64,000 nucleotides of DNA from Pelotomaculum thermopropionicum SI (GTDB lineage Bacteria > Bacillota > Desulfotomaculia > Desulfotomaculales > Pelotomaculaceae), in NCBI GenBank assembly GCA_000010565.1, contig AP009389.1:2232001-2296000 (forward strand), in the 5' to 3' direction. The translations under genes were made by a program, and so were the position numbers. Shown here in pieces: positions 41,904 through 50,800 of the stretch. Below the pieces are notes generated by a model that ran no database searches, was not told the DNA's origin, and was given only the letters and a program-made list of their open reading frames with translations. Numbering within the stretch: the first letter of the stretch is position 1; each line of letters begins with the position of its first letter.

Positions 41904-42683
41904 TTAAATTCCGATAAAGTGCTGGGTAAACATGGCCCCGTATGGCCCACCCCGGACGATACCGATCCCGATATGAGTATAATTCGGGTTCAGAATGTTT
42001 TCCCTGTGTCCGGGGGAATTCATAAGGGCCTCGTGTGCCCTTTCGACAGTCTGGTTCCCGGCGAGGTTTTCCCCGGCGTAGCGGTAAGTCACACCTTGGG
42101 CCTTCATTAAGTCCCACGGAGTAACGCCGGAAGGCGAAGTGTGGGCAAAGTAATTTTTGTCAACCATATCCTGTGATTTCGCCCGTGCAGACTTGACTAA
42201 ACGCTCGTCAACGACAAGCGGCTTTAAGCCGGCCTTTACCCGTTCCTGGTTCACAAGGTCGACCATTTTTTGTTCGTCAGCGGTCAGGATCGGGGAAGGG
42301 GTTGGAGCCGGTGCCGGTGAAGGGGACGGTTGGGGTGTCGGTTGTGGAGCCGGTGTCGGAGCGGGCTCAGGTTGTGGCTGTGGTTTTGGTGCCGGTTCCG
42401 GTGCCGGGGTTGGTTGCGGTTGGGGTTGTGGTGCCGGTGCTGGAGCCGGGGCTGGTTCCGGCAGCTGGCCTTTGTAGATTACGTTATAACCCTTGGCCTT
42501 CAGGTACTCGTAGATTCTATAATTGGTTGTGTAGAAGGTAATCTTGTAAACTTTAGCTCTATATACAAAAATCGTCGGTTTTCCTTGGGAAGCTGTGGCG
42601 GCTTCGGCTTTCCGGGCCAGCATCATGTAACCGCCCAACAGCAGGGCCAGGGCCAACAGCACGGCAGTTATTTTCTTCGTCAT
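41904..42683 (-). CDS. Secreted CAP-domain protein (YkwD-like)
   Basis: 259 residues from ATG 42683 (AAAGGTGG 7 bases upstream). It has a signal peptide (about 1-29, ending AEA) and a small N-terminal domain (about 35-70). A Pro-Ala-Gln-rich linker follows (about 75-135, built from PAP/PQP repeats), then a CAP/SCP domain (about 137-259) with ALMNSPGHRENILNPNYTHIGIG. CAP proteins of this kind occur in spores and cell walls; their activity is not settled. It is the last late gene and may alter the host surface. Confidence 0.87.
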   Translation of the reverse strand: MTKKITAVLLALALLLGGYMMLARKAEAATASQGKPTIFVYRAKVYKITFYTTNYRIYEYLKAKGYNVIYKGQLPEPAPAPAPAPQPQPQPTPAPEPAPKPQPQPEPAPTPAPQPTPQPSPSPAPAPTPSPILTADEQKMVDLVNQERVKAGLKPLVVDERLVKSARAKSQDMVDKNYFAHTSPSGVTPWDLMKAQGVTYRYAGENLAGNQTVERAHEALMNSPGHRENILNPNYTHIGIGIVRGGPYGAMFTQHFIGI

Positions 42684-42699
42684 CCGTCTGCCACCTTTC

Positions 42700-42735
42700 A
42701 AAAAGAATTACCCGCCAGTTGGTTAGACCGACGGG
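42700..42735 (-). terminator. Terminator between holin and CAP gene
   Basis: Minus strand CCCGTCGGT/ACTGGCGGG (9 pairs counting wobbles) with a 7-base loop, then TAATTCTTTTT. It would make CAP expression depend on read-through. Confidence 0.65.
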
Positions 42736-42751
42736 CATTTTTAGTCAATTC

Positions 42752-42988
42752 TTAGACGCCTTTGCTGTGCATCATCTTGGTCACGTCGAAAAGGCCGTTA
42801 GCGGAAAGGGCGAGGATTACGCCATTCATAATGCCGTCCTGAATACCAGTGTTCGGGAGGTAAACGATACCGGCGACGATACCCAGCACCATAGTTACCA
42901 GGGGGACAAAGCGGCTGGGAATGTAACCTTTCGCGAACTGGGCGATAGCCATAATAACGGCAGCGACAAACGCGGCTTCGTAGGTCAC
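42752..42988 (-). CDS. Phage holin
   Basis: 78 residues with two to three membrane helices (about 5-22, 28-45 and 50-65). The size, a short charged C-terminus (KMMHSKGV) and a position beside the amidase fit a holin that opens the membrane for the endolysin. It lies 35 bases after promoter P5, so its timing may be set separately from the structural genes. Confidence 0.75.
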   Translation of the reverse strand: MTYEAAFVAAVIMAIAQFAKGYIPSRFVPLVTMVLGIVAGIVYLPNTGIQDGIMNGVILALSANGLFDVTKMMHSKGV

Positions 42989-43023
42989 TTAGTTCACCCC
43001 CTTTCGGGCCTGCCTAATCATAA

Positions 43024-43051
43024 CTCCGTAAATCACAATAAGTTTGTGACA
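43024..43051 (-). promoter_or_regulatory. Phage promoter P5 (TGTCACA type)
   Basis: Minus strand TGTCACA, 14 bases, TACGGAG, ahead of the holin gene. It is the only copy inside the late region. Confidence 0.7.
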
Positions 43052-43056
43052 CTGTC

Positions 43057-43185
43057 TTATCGATCAAGCAAGCCGAGCCGGTCCAGCAGCACCAAAGTGC
43101 GGTAAAAAGCCGTGTCCCCCAGGGGTTCGTTTATATAGCCTTTGTTATAGACTTTCAGAACAGCCGCTTTAGCCCAGTCAGGCAC
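43057..43185 (-). pseudogene. Displaced C-terminal part of the amidase gene
   Basis: The frame from GTG 43185 encodes VPDWAKAAVLKVYNKGYINEP... (42 residues), a type of C-terminal segment found in phage amidases. It overlaps the 3' end of the amidase in the -1 frame. A one-base change near 43195-43205 would join the two as ...EPQADPLAAVPDW. I see no standard slippery heptamer there. It could be a frameshift mutation, a sequence error, or an independently translated wall-binding piece. Confidence 0.55.
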
Positions 43186-43829
43186 GGCGGCCAGGGGATC
43201 GGCCTGGCTTGGGGTTCCACTTTAGTGATTTTGATTTTGTCGCCTACGGAAAGGCGGTCTGGGTCTTTTAACCGGGGGTTGGCCAGAACAATTTCCTCCA
43301 TAGTCAATTCAAAGCGTCCCGCTATCGCGGCAAGGGTGTCCCCTTCCTTTACAGTGTAGGTGCCTTGAATGGTTTCGATGAACTCAGCCCAGCGGGGGAT
43401 AATCCGGTGGGGGCAGTATTTGCCGCTCCAGTAACGGTGTTGCACCACGTTTTCAACAGGTATTTTAAATTCAGCCATAAGGTGCCGGATAAGCAAGACG
43501 GCGTTGGCCTCAGCCTTCCTGTAGTCGCCGTCTTCGTTCTCGCATATTTCAATACCTATGGAAGTGGTGTTCCCAGGGCCGTCGGCCCCGTCGTCGGCGT
43601 GGTAGGCGTTTTCGCCGGCCGGGATGTGCTGGATGATTTCCTTGTCGTCGACGGTAAAATGCCACCCGGTCGAACCGGACTTCCCGGCCTTTAGAAATTC
43701 CGCGTGGCCCCTGGCGTTGGCCCCCTTGTTGGTGTTGCCGGTATTGTGCACGGTTATAAACTTGGGTTCCATCTTCCGGCCAGGGCGTGCCCGTAAGTTG
43801 CCGGGTATAAAGCCCTGAATTATCTTCAT
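43155..43829 (-). CDS. N-acetylmuramoyl-L-alanine amidase endolysin with LysM
   Basis: 224 residues. The Amidase_2 domain (about 20-150) has zinc-ligand regions FITVHNTGN, ENAYHADD and HRYWSGKYCPHRI. A LysM motif follows (about 155-200, GTYTVKEGDTLAAIAGRF). It cuts the bond between MurNAc and the peptide stem to lyse the host. The last 25 residues (RPIPWPPCLTGLKRLF) look frame-shifted. The start overlaps the holin-like BhlA gene. Confidence 0.9.
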   Translation of the reverse strand: MKIIQGFIPGNLRARPGRKMEPKFITVHNTGNTNKGANARGHAEFLKAGKSGSTGWHFTVDDKEIIQHIPAGENAYHADDGADGPGNTTSIGIEICENEDGDYRKAEANAVLLIRHLMAEFKIPVENVVQHRYWSGKYCPHRIIPRWAEFIETIQGTYTVKEGDTLAAIAGRFELTMEEIVLANPRLKDPDRLSVGDKIKITKVEPQARPIPWPPCLTGLKRLF

Positions 43830-44077
43830 TTTCTGCTTTCCTCCTTTAACAGACAGACGCGGATTTCCTGAAGGTCATAGCTCATCCGTTCGTACTTGGT
43901 CGCCAGGGTTTCAAGCTGTTTGGTTATATCGTTTATAAGGGCCGTCAGCCGGTCTTCCCGCTCTTTTGCCACGTCCTGCAGACGGCGGCTTTCCCGCAGC
44001 TGGTAAACAAACAGGGTAACAAACAAAACGGCCCAGAGGCCCTCTTTAAAAGCCAGCGTGTAAATCTGTTCCTCCAC
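43826..44077 (-). CDS. BhlA/UviB-type holin-like protein
   Basis: 83 residues from GTG 44077 (GAGGGG 9 bases upstream; the GTG at 44086 directly abuts that site). It has one membrane helix (EGLWAVLFVTLFVYQL, about residues 12-27) followed by a charged coiled coil of 55 residues, the layout of BhlA/UviB. It lies immediately before the amidase and shares an ATGA overlap, so it is probably the lysis partner of it. Confidence 0.78.
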   Translation of the reverse strand: MEEQIYTLAFKEGLWAVLFVTLFVYQLRESRRLQDVAKEREDRLTALINDITKQLETLATKYERMSYDLQEIRVCLLKEESRK

Positions 44078-44105
44078 CTGCCTCACCCCCTCGGCCCGAA
44101 AGTAA

Positions 44106-44132
44106 GAGCCTAATCCGCCCGGGATTAGGCTC
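44106..44132 (-). terminator. Strong hairpin, likely terminator
   Basis: Minus strand GAGCCTAATC-N7-GATTAGGCTC, a 10-bp perfect stem followed by TTACTTTCG. It overlaps the stop of the gene at 44125-44439 and divides tail from lysis genes. Confidence 0.65.
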
Positions 44133-44439
44133 TCGGTAATTTCTGTTCGATTTTGGCCAACCGGTTTTCAATCGCTTTCAAGCGGTCTTCCAGCTTTATT
44201 TCCTTTGTCTTTATGTTTTGTTTTTCATCTTTGGTCAACCACCGGGGGTCTATGTCCTGGCCTGCGGCCGCCTCGTACACTTCGGCGTCGCTAACCAGGA
44301 CAAAGTCTTTCTTGATGTTTTTTACTTCGCCGTACCTGTGGCGTACTGTGTTGCCGTCCACTTCCGCGTCCCATAGTCCCTTAAAAAACTGCAATACTTT
44401 ACCGTTTTCGTGGATTATGAGGTTATACATTCCGGCCAT
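44125..44439 (-). CDS. Hypothetical tail-region protein with coiled coil
   Basis: 104 residues, ATG 44439, with AGGAGG 7 bases upstream. The first half is beta-rich (MYNLIIHENGKVLQFFKGLWD) and the C-terminus is a coiled coil (KLEDRLKAIENRLAKIEQKL). It lies between tail fibre and lysis genes like many XkdX-region proteins. Confidence 0.65.
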   Translation of the reverse strand: MAGMYNLIIHENGKVLQFFKGLWDAEVDGNTVRHRYGEVKNIKKDFVLVSDAEVYEAAAGQDIDPRWLTKDEKQNIKTKEIKLEDRLKAIENRLAKIEQKLPRA

Positions 44440-44451
44440 GCAGACGCCTCC

Positions 44452-47400
44452 TTAACTGTAAACCACTTTAATCTTGAAGCCAGGTTCAAATTTCGCGTAG
44501 TTGGAACGGCCTTCGGAATACAAAGCGAAGCCTTTGGCGTTGCCTTCTAATATGGCCTGTATTGTCCAGGTGGGTATTTCTTCCCACTTGGCCTCGCTCC
44601 AGGCAAATTCCCTTTCGCCTTCCACGGGGTAAATTACCCGTGGCGGACCGGGCGGCAGCGTGGCGGGGGTGTAGTTGTGCATAGCCAGGTGCAGGGGTTC
44701 CGGGGTGGGCACGCCGCCCTCGGCCCTCCGGGCGGCATAAATATAAGCGGCCTTCAAAGTCTTACCGCTTAACGTGGCCTTGAGGTTGGTGAGGTCTGCG
44801 TCGTTAAAAAACAGGAAAGTCGTATAGTTGCCCCAGTCTTTGAATTCGCCTTGCACCGCCGCACCGCCGGTGTCGATCCCGGAATAGGCGGTATATTCGT
44901 TGTAGACTGCGATGTTCTTGACTTCCCATACGCTGGTGTCGGGCGGGGCGGGCTGTGCCGCCGGGGTCCCGGGGTCAAAGGTCAGGGTGCCCAGGATTTC
45001 CCCGTCGGCTTCCGATAAAGTGTCGGCGGTCGTCCCGTTCGGTGCCACGTCCCTGCCGGCCACGGTGGAAGGCCCAATACATTTAATACCGTAAGGGGAT
45101 TCTCCGTAGTTGGAGCCGTACAGGTGGACTAAGGCCCCGTGGGTCGCCACTATACTCGCGTCTATACCGCCGTACAGCTTGTTGTAGTAACAGTCCACGA
45201 CGCTGCCCTCGGCGTGGACACAGGCTCCCACTTCGCTGTTGGAATACACGTCCATGTGGCCCACTTCCACGCGGTTGGAGGAAAAAACCTGAATGGAGCC
45301 GTCGGGGAAGTCGTTTTCAAAGTAGGGTGTGGGCTGGTTTATCTTGCCTTTCAGGATTTTAATGGCTTTCTGTAAATTGGCCCTTACAGTAATGTAGCCG
45401 TGGACCGTGCTCCCCATAAAGTCGATGTCGATGTTCCCGGCCCCGTAAAACCCTTCGATAAGGATTTCGTTTTCATATATTAGGCTGTTGTCGGCTAGGA
45501 TTATTTGGACATCTCCGTAATTGAATTTAGGGATGGAATTAACCGCCTTCTGTACGGTCTTGAAGGCTTGTTCCGGGGTCACGCCGGGGTTGGAGTCCTT
45601 GCCGGTAGCGGGGTTGACGTAGTATTTTAAAGTTTCGTGGCTGAAGTTAAAAACATTGCCCTTCAGCTTCCCCACGTAAAGCTCTTTGAAGCCTCCCACG
45701 CGGCTGTCCAGGTCGGCAATGACTTCGCCGCTGCCGTTTAATACCTGCAGCCGCCCGAACCCGTTGTCGGCCCCGCCCAGGGTCAGGGTGCCGCCTTTGG
45801 CACGGTCGAAAAATAAATAGCCAGTTTTTATCAGGTCAGCAGAAAAGCCGTCGCCGGTGCCGAAGGTCGTCCAAAGCCATTCCCCGGTTACAGGGTCTTT
45901 GCTGTTGGCTATGGCGAAGATACCGCCCAGGAGCCGGAGGGCCTTCGTCGGATTAATCTCCCGGTCTGTTATCAGAATACCCTGGTCGCTGGTCAGCTTG
46001 ACGGTGCCGTTACCGGCCCTCACCTGTGCCCGGAGGGTGTCCAGCACACCGTCCACGGCCCCGATCTTGCCGTCCCAGTAGGGTTCTTTTTCTTCTACTT
46101 TCTTTTCTACCTGTTCCAGCCGGGCCAGGGTGTTTGTTACCTTGGGGATGAAGTTACCGAGCTTGATTTCAGCCTTTTCCGGCTCGTCCAGGTAACGCCG
46201 TATTTCGATGACGCGGGCCTCGACGGCCAGCGGGGGGTTAAATTCCCGGTCTATCGCGGTCACGGTGTCGCCCAGCCGCACTTTCTCGCTGCTGTAGCCG
46301 GCGGTCTGTTCCAGGTCCACAACGTCCATTTGGAACTCTACCAGCGGCACTTTAGCCTTTTGGAGTGCGTCCCAGGTCTTTTGTAAAAGGGTTACCGGGT
46401 CGGTTTCTTCCTGGTCTTCAAAAATGCCCGTCCGGTGCCTGAAGGTCCTGTCCCCGTTGGGCCGCCCGTAAGCTGTTAGGGCGTCCGGGTCGCCCACCCA
46501 TTCCTGCCCGGCCGGTTTGTCAGCCGGGTCGCCGCCGGCTTTGCTCCATACCACGTCCGCAAACGTAGTCCTGCGGCCGTAGCCGTCATCGGTTTCCTCA
46601 CCTTTGCCCCGCCCGTAAAGGGCCGTCTTTATACTGGTGGAGTCCACTTTACGGGTGACTTTCTTCATGTCCCTGGTATATTCAAAACGCCTTCCTGTTT
46701 CGTGGCCCCGGCGTGCCAGGAGGTCGACGTACCGTCCCACGATCTTGCCGCCGGCCAGCTTCACGCGGTAGCGGACTTCGCACTTCCATACTTCCAGCAT
46801 TTTGTGAATGGCCGACAAAACACTTTGGTAATAGAAAGTAGTGGAACAGGTGCCCAGGCTGTTGACGACACCGGCCTGCCAGCGGGTGGCCGCCAGGATG
46901 TCTTCCAGCACTTCCCTGGCCATTTTGTTTTCCGGCCTTTTGTCGGTTATAATTTCGTCTGCCAGTTCGAAGGCCGCGTGTTCACAGTAGGCCCTTTTAT
47001 ACGTCACCTCGTCGTGGATTTCCTCCACTTCTTTAATTACAAATAACTGGTAGAAGTCTTCGTCCAGGTCTTTTATCGCCACCAGGTTTTCTTCCGTGAT
47101 ATATTGGGCGTCTTCGTGTCCGGCCGGTACGCTGAGTTCCAGGCTGTTCTCGCCGTTCAGCTGTTCTAAGTGTACCGCGTTGAAGTAGGGGCAAGCCTTG
47201 GGGCTCCCGTTGATAAGCACCGCCTGTACCACTTCGGACTTGTTAAAAATAAAAATAGGCCGGTCCGGGTCGTGTTGCTCGTCCCGGCTTTGTATGTCTG
47301 TCACAAATTTATCCCAGCGGGGGAGGAGGAGTCCTGGCCGGTTGGAGCCGTCCCAGTATTGCAGGGGCACGACGTTTGAAACAGGTATGGCGTAAAGGGC

Positions 47401-47817
47401 CATGAGGTAACGGATAAGCCATGTCGCGTTTTCCTCTGCCTTGGAACGGTTGCCGGTTCGGCAAATAGTTATAGATATAGTGGCGAGGTTGCCTGGGTCA
47501 CTGGTCGATCCGGTGACGAATAGGGACATTTCATCGGTGGGCAAATGCTGTATGATGATTTTATCGTCAACAGTATAGTGCCAGCTATTTGTTCCCGCTA
47601 AGTCTGTGTTTAAATACGAGCCATAATATTCAGCGGTGGCAGTGGACGCGGTGTTGCCGTCGTTGACGGTTATATGAGTCGGGTTAATGAAAAGCCCCGG
47701 CCTGTTGGGCCTTCCCGTGCTTATATAATTACTGGTTATTTCAGGTATTTCCCCCACCTCCACTTCAAAAAGAAATGGCGTCCCCGCGAAGGAAGACGCC
47801 GTTTTGTCTATAGCCAT
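44452..47817 (-). CDS. Tail fibre/endopeptidase-like protein with dead amidase domain
   Basis: 1121 residues. Residues about 25-180 are clearly related to the phage's own amidase (WHYTVDDKIIIQHLP matches WHFTVDDKEIIQHIP) but its metal-binding residues are gone: HNTGN is NDGN, and KYCPHR is SNRPGL. Residues about 190-560 form a Gp37/Prophage_tail-like hub domain. A coiled coil (about 555-575) follows, then a parallel beta-helix-like segment starting KYYVNPATGKDSNPG (about 720-900) and a C-terminal binding module. It would contact the host surface. Its ATG overlaps the Dit-like gene stop by 10 bases. Confidence 0.83.
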   Translation of the reverse strand: MAIDKTASSFAGTPFLFEVEVGEIPEITSNYISTGRPNRPGLFINPTHITVNDGNTASTATAEYYGSYLNTDLAGTNSWHYTVDDKIIIQHLPTDEMSLFVTGSTSDPGNLATISITICRTGNRSKAEENATWLIRYLMALYAIPVSNVVPLQYWDGSNRPGLLLPRWDKFVTDIQSRDEQHDPDRPIFIFNKSEVVQAVLINGSPKACPYFNAVHLEQLNGENSLELSVPAGHEDAQYITEENLVAIKDLDEDFYQLFVIKEVEEIHDEVTYKRAYCEHAAFELADEIITDKRPENKMAREVLEDILAATRWQAGVVNSLGTCSTTFYYQSVLSAIHKMLEVWKCEVRYRVKLAGGKIVGRYVDLLARRGHETGRRFEYTRDMKKVTRKVDSTSIKTALYGRGKGEETDDGYGRRTTFADVVWSKAGGDPADKPAGQEWVGDPDALTAYGRPNGDRTFRHRTGIFEDQEETDPVTLLQKTWDALQKAKVPLVEFQMDVVDLEQTAGYSSEKVRLGDTVTAIDREFNPPLAVEARVIEIRRYLDEPEKAEIKLGNFIPKVTNTLARLEQVEKKVEEKEPYWDGKIGAVDGVLDTLRAQVRAGNGTVKLTSDQGILITDREINPTKALRLLGGIFAIANSKDPVTGEWLWTTFGTGDGFSADLIKTGYLFFDRAKGGTLTLGGADNGFGRLQVLNGSGEVIADLDSRVGGFKELYVGKLKGNVFNFSHETLKYYVNPATGKDSNPGVTPEQAFKTVQKAVNSIPKFNYGDVQIILADNSLIYENEILIEGFYGAGNIDIDFMGSTVHGYITVRANLQKAIKILKGKINQPTPYFENDFPDGSIQVFSSNRVEVGHMDVYSNSEVGACVHAEGSVVDCYYNKLYGGIDASIVATHGALVHLYGSNYGESPYGIKCIGPSTVAGRDVAPNGTTADTLSEADGEILGTLTFDPGTPAAQPAPPDTSVWEVKNIAVYNEYTAYSGIDTGGAAVQGEFKDWGNYTTFLFFNDADLTNLKATLSGKTLKAAYIYAARRAEGGVPTPEPLHLAMHNYTPATLPPGPPRVIYPVEGEREFAWSEAKWEEIPTWTIQAILEGNAKGFALYSEGRSNYAKFEPGFKIKVVYS

Positions 47818-50800
47818 TTTTCGTTAAACTGCACGGTTACGTCCGCCTTGTTTGCCGGTTCCAGGGTGAACTCGTTCAGCCCTTTGTCCAGCATAAAGAA
47901 GTCGCTGCTCACGTCCAGGTATCGCATGGCCCGGAGTCCATTCACCTTTATCGTCGCCCTGTCGTTGTCGATTACAAGCACGTCGCCCTGTTTAAAGTTA
48001 TAAGTGACTAATACTTGCTTGGTGCCCTTCATCACCTTGATGTACGGACAGGGGGCTTTGAATTCCACGGTAAAGACCGGGTAGGTCCTGGCCGTCCCGT
48101 TGTAGGTGAGGGCAGGGGTCCCGCCGGCGTTCGTCACTTCCAGGTCGTTGTTGAATTCCAGCTTGCAGGACGTGCTGGCGTCCACCGGGAGCGGCGTCCC
48201 GGCCTGTACTTGGGCCAGGAGGTCGGCGTCCGGACGGGCCACGGTGGAAGTCCTTACTTCGTCGATGAGGTTGTTCCAGTGCTTCTCGTTGCTGTAGCGG
48301 CTCCCGATATAGACTTTTTCGATCTTGGACATATCCACGGGGGAGGCCAATGTCGCCGATCCCACCACCACGCCGTCAATTAAAAGCCATACAGAACTCC
48401 CGTTCCAGCGTGCGGAATAGACGTGCCAGCCAACAGCGGCGATACTGGAAGTCTTAATAGCCATCGTGTTGTTAAAATACAGCACGTAGGTAGAGTCGGT
48501 CAGCTTTTCCAGCAGGAAACGGCTCCCCATATCGGTGCCGTAGCTGTCCCACAGGAAGGCGTAACGGTTAACCGTACCGTCTTCGTAGGCCCTCACGTCG
48601 AAGGTGCCCTGGGCACTTTCCAGGCCTCCGGCCATGTCCAGGGTAAGGGTCTCAGGCTGCCTGGTGCCGTCGGTGAACGAAGTTCTATAAATTTTTTCTT
48701 CCAGCTGCCACTTCATTACGTTGGCCGGGGTCAGGGTTATTTTGCTTGCCGCCGGTTTCACCAGGGCCGCCGGAGCGGTCTGCCGGGCCGCTACTTTTAC
48801 GGTCAGGCTGTGTAACACCGGCGGGTTAGGCCCGGTAACGGTATGGAGGGTTTGCCGTACATAAAGGGTCTTACCGGAAAGGTCCACGCCGCTGGTCAGC
48901 CCGGAGACGGAGCCGCCGTTGGTGGCCGCCGTCCAGTTGGTCCCGTCCAGGCTTGTCTCGACGGTCAGCGAAGCCCCGGCCGGTACGGTCGCCGTCCAGC
49001 TTATTTTGGAAGAATAACAGGTGCCGATGCCGGTTAACGTCCAGATGGGCCATGTGCGGTTTCCGCTGTTCGCCTTGTCCACGGTAACAGTAATGTCCAG
49101 TAACTTGGGCGAGGTCTTTTGGTCTGCAGTCGGGGTCAGGGTCACGCGGTATTTAACTTTGGCACTGCCGCCTAACACCGTACCGTTGGACAGGCCGGGG
49201 ATCGCCCCGCCGTTGGCGACGGCACTCCAGGCCCCCCAGGTGGTGCCGTCGGCAGAAAAGCTAGTTTCCACGGTAACGCCGGTCCCCGCCGGCTTATTTT
49301 CCGTCCAGCTAATGGTTGAGCCTAAAACGGTAAAGGCCCCCAGGGCCATCGCCGGGGAGACGATGTTGCCGGACGAATTGTAAATATCCAAAGAGTTCAC
49401 GGTTATGGTAAGGCTGTTCAGCTTCGGGGTCTGCGATTGGTTGGTGGTGTTCAACGTCACCTTCCAGTACAGGGTCTTCCCGCTCATGTCCATACCGGCG
49501 GTAATGCCGGGGACCGGGCCGCCGTTGGTGACTTCGGTATAGTTGGTTCCGTCCAGGCTGGTTTCCACTCTAAGGGTGGTGCTGGCCGACGGTAAGGTTT
49601 CCTCCCAGGAAACGGAGCTTGATTCAGCCGTAACGACGGAGGCGAGGCTGGCCGAGTTTACCCTGTTGCCGCTGGTCAGGTAACGGGTAATGGTTTCATC
49701 CCGTTTATATTCAAATACCAAATAGTCTATATAAGCCTTGTAGTTGGAATTGCCTTTTAATGTGATGGTGTACGAGTTCCCCGCTGTCAGGTTGATAGTG
49801 TGTATATACCATCCTGGCGAAGCGGATGCCGATAAGTTCAAGCTGCCGTCCAGGTAGACGTAAAAAGAGTTCTGCGTGACTTGATAAGAAAAGCTAACAT
49901 AGGCGTTATAACCCCCCGGAGGCACGGTGACGGTGAAAGAAACTTCACTGGTGCCCGAGTAGTTGGTAAAGGAATACTGCCCTTCCCAGGGGAGGGAGGT
50001 AGTCCTTACCCAGCCCCCGTTTACGTGGGTGTAGGAAAATTCGTGGTTGGCGTCCTCGAAGTCGTCCCTTGTGGTGTAGGTGTTCGTCTGGTTCACAGTT
50101 TCGGTCGCCAGTTCCAGGTCGCCCCCGGCCGTCGCCACCACTTGAGTCAACGTGCCTGCCTGGAAGTCTGCCTGGGTGGTCTCCGTCCTGGTGAAAGTCG
50201 TGCCGGAGGGGACTTTGGTCAACTCCACCTCACCGGCGGCGGTGGCCTGTACGTTGGTCAGCGTGCCGGCCAGGAAGTCGGCCTGGGTGGTGTCGGTGTC
50301 CGAAAAGCCGGGGGTGAGGGCCAGCTTCAGGTCGGTTACGTCGGCGTAGACGCCGGTCAGCGTCCCGGTGCTGAAGTCGTCGTCCTTTACGTGGTCGATC
50401 ACAGTGGCAGGAGAAGGGCCGTACTGGGAAAGGGTGTAGCTGCCGCCCACAGCCAGCCCTGTCACCGTTTCCGTGGCCGGGGCCGCCGCCGTGGTCAAGA
50501 TGTTGGTCGTCCCTTCTTCCATTTTAATAGCCTGGCCATGTTGCCCGGTCTGGAAGCGGGGCTGGCCGGTCGCGTAGGCGTCCAGGTCGTCGTCGTAGGC
50601 GGTCGAAGCCCTGGCGAAAGTGGGCGTAGGTTTGGCCGTGGCTATTACCTGGCTCACAAGCCGGCCGGTGGCCAGCGGGTCGGGGCAAAGGAAAGAGAGG
50701 ACGCCCTGTCCGTTGAACACGATTTCCTCGATTTCGGTGTCCCCGGCGATCCGGGCATAGTAAGCCTTGTCCGGTTCGTCGTCGAACACCAGCGGCTTTA

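Noticed and set aside
42300-42470. Possible repeat array or CRISPR-like pattern
   Set aside because: The short GGTGCCGGT-type repeats encode the PAP/PQP linker in frame and have no spacers.
42157-42755. Plus-strand Gly/Cys-rich frames
   Set aside because: They come from the antisense of the Pro-Ala-Gln repeat linker of the CAP protein.
47770-47815. Hairpin GGCGTC/GACGCC followed by T-rich sequence
   Set aside because: It lies inside the first codons of the tail fibre gene, which is clearly coding; a terminator there would block the gene.
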